DNA from: Chromatiales bacterium
GTDB taxonomy: Bacteria; Pseudomonadota; Gammaproteobacteria; Thiohalomonadales; Thiohalomonadaceae
Direction: 5' to 3'
Length of the DNA stretch: 36,535 bases
NCBI GenBank assembly: GCA_003251535.1
Contig: QKFD01000035.1
Coordinates: 1-36,535, forward strand
The notes under the pieces were generated by a model. That model was given only the letters and a program-made list of their open reading frames with translations, searched no databases and was not told where the DNA came from. Numbering within the stretch: position 1 is the stretch's first letter; each line of letters begins with the position of its first letter. Shown here in pieces: positions 35,515 through 36,535 of this stretch. Made by a program: the position numbers and the translations under genes.

Positions 35515-35796
35515 ATGGAGGCATCGCGATCGCCCGCGGAATCCTACTTGCGGACATTTTACGACGACGAGGCGCCGCCGTTCGCGTCGGACGTGATCAT
35601 CATCCGCGAGACCGAGGATTTCTTCGCCGAGCGGTGTGGCCCGATTGTCCATCACGCCACGCTGATCCGGTTCCTGGACAGCATCGGCGCGGCGCGGCCA
35701 AAGACGCAGAAGTGGATCCGATCAACCGCGGACCGGAATGCCAAGGAGCGCATAGCGATCATCCAGAACCACGAGCGATGGAAGGAGACGGACTAA
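35515..35796 (+). CDS. Small hypothetical protein, 93 residues
   Basis: ATG 35515 gives a compact 93-residue protein, mixed acidic/basic with a helical C-terminus (ESYLRTFYDDEAPPF, LIRFLDSIGAARPKTQKW, ERIAIIQNHERWKE). The ribosome site is weak (GGGGCGAG). I do not recognise it. It could be a small DNA-associated or phage-type protein, or the C-terminal part of a larger one. It lies just downstream of repeat copy 2. Confidence 0.4.
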   Translation: MEASRSPAESYLRTFYDDEAPPFASDVIIIRETEDFFAERCGPIVHHATLIRFLDSIGAARPKTQKWIRSTADRNAKERIAIIQNHERWKETD

Positions 35797-35924
35797 ACAG
35801 AACAGCCATTGTAAGCGCCACCCTAACATCTCTTCTGATCCCACATGTTCGGCCACCGTGGGTGTCGTGGGAGCGGCCGGGACTTTGTTGTTTTCGGCAC
35901 TTCGAATTTGATGGGTTTCGTCCC

Positions 35925-36377
35925 TCAATCCATCCTACGCAGGCTATGCTCGCTGTCAGCCATGATCCTTTCCTCAATCCTCTTGCTGAGTCGCAGCCGC
36001 CCATTCCAAAGCCAGTCTCGTCGCCATGATTCTACAAGGCCGTAATACCATTCAGAATCTGCTTCTGAAAATTCGCTGTGCAGCGAAATATCCGATCCTA
36101 TGGAGGTTATCACCTCATACCCATAGTCGAGCGTTTTCCAGTATGTCGCCGGCCAGTTTCGTATCACAGAGACTCGCTTCTCAGCCACCCGAAATGCACC
36201 TGAACATGAATACAGCTTGAGAAGCTTGGCCATGAGCACAGGGTCTGCAGAACGCAGCCTCAATAAAACCTCCCCACTCCCCGTTTGGTGCTCTTCCTCG
36301 GCGGAGAAGTAGGCGCACCAGTTAGGCTGAAACACCCTTTCCCAGAAGGCAGCGCCTTCCGCTGTCATTCTTACCAT
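35925..36377 (-). CDS. Hypothetical protein, possible immunity-type partner
   Basis: I chose ATG 36377 (GGAGG about 8 bases upstream), giving 150 residues; TTG 36422 or ATG 36410 in the same frame lack ribosome sites. The product is acidic and Trp/Tyr-rich (AFWERVFQPNWCAYFSAEEEH, GYEVITSIGSDISLHSEF, SEWYYGLVESWRRDW). GC is lower than in the rest of the window, which suggests transfer. It starts about 35 bp after the partial gene at the edge, so the two may be one operon. Small acidic proteins in this position are often immunity proteins; this is only a guess. Confidence 0.55.
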   Translation of the reverse strand: MVRMTAEGAAFWERVFQPNWCAYFSAEEEHQTGSGEVLLRLRSADPVLMAKLLKLYSCSGAFRVAEKRVSVIRNWPATYWKTLDYGYEVITSIGSDISLHSEFSEADSEWYYGLVESWRRDWLWNGRLRLSKRIEERIMADSEHSLRRMD

Positions 36378-36411
36378 GAGATCCGCCTCCGACCTTAGAC
36401 ATCCCCTCATT

Positions 36412-36535
36412 TCAAACGACAAAAAAGAGCTGGGAAAGGGCGCGCTGTGCGCGAATCAGTTCGACGAAAGCGAGCATGATCTTTTCGGCCCACTCCTCGC
36501 GCATGTTCGGCAGGAGGTCGTACACCATCTGGCCT
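36412..36535 (-). CDS. C-terminal end of an unknown gene, cut by the window edge
   Basis: Minus-strand frame open from the window edge to TGA at 36412-36414, encoding about 40 residues with a protein-like helical pattern (MVYDLLPNMREEWAEKIML, then VELIRAQRALSQLFF). The rest is outside the window. It precedes the 150-residue gene by about 35 bp. The family is not recognised. Confidence 0.5.
   Translation of the reverse strand, partial: GQMVYDLLPNMREEWAEKIMLAFVELIRAQRALSQLFFVV

Overview
The window (about 36.5 kb, GC-rich) looks like chromosome of a gammaproteobacterium with an anaerobic or facultatively anaerobic life. The evidence is a TonB/ExbB/ExbD outer-membrane uptake system, a RegA/ActR/PrrA-type Fis-like DNA-binding domain, an oxygen-sensitive Fe-S reductase of the double-cubane-cluster type with its activating ATPase, and REP-like palindromes with a GTCGGGTTACGC core of the kind common in gammaproteobacteria. 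I cannot name the species from sequence alone.

Layout. 1-577: array of ~209-bp repeats. 719-4482: a secreted Cys-rich protein, an unrecognised 595-residue protein and a SUKH (SMI1/KNR4) protein. 4649-13698: nine tightly spaced minus-strand genes, reading tonB, exbB, exbD, TonB-dependent receptor, DUF4198-like membrane-anchored periplasmic protein, NapH-like membrane ferredoxin, double-cubane-cluster reductase, activator ATPase, and a DsbD/SafE-like membrane protein. A perfect 11-bp inverted repeat lies about 75 bp upstream of tonB. Next upstream (14270-14743) is a short RegA-like regulator whose receiver domain is degenerate. 15031-16209: an IS630-family transposase remnant cut by a second repeat array flanked by 9-bp direct repeats.

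16276-31971 is a defence island: a stand-alone HSDR_N-type nuclease, a third repeat array, a fused nucleotidyltransferase-HEPN protein, a 1065-residue Gly-rich plus helical protein of uncertain (possibly toxin-like) role, and a type I restriction-modification operon hsdM-hsdS-HrgA-like-hsdR-YgjP-like peptidase. 32501-34930 encodes an orphan eCIS-core (DUF4157) effector-like protein, bracketed by two copies of a second short palindromic repeat. The right edge has small unrecognised genes, including a possible two-gene unit running off the window.

The most interesting system is the nine-gene cluster. It couples TonB-dependent import across the outer membrane, a membrane Fe-S electron carrier and an ATP-activated low-potential reductase. 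My reading is that it imports something scarce (perhaps a metal complex or a cofactor-like molecule) and reduces it, or uses it for low-potential reduction. The substrate is unknown. The adjacent inverted repeat and RegA-like protein suggest redox control. The three repeat arrays and the direct-repeat-flanked insertion suggest that this REP-type family has moved or recombined here.
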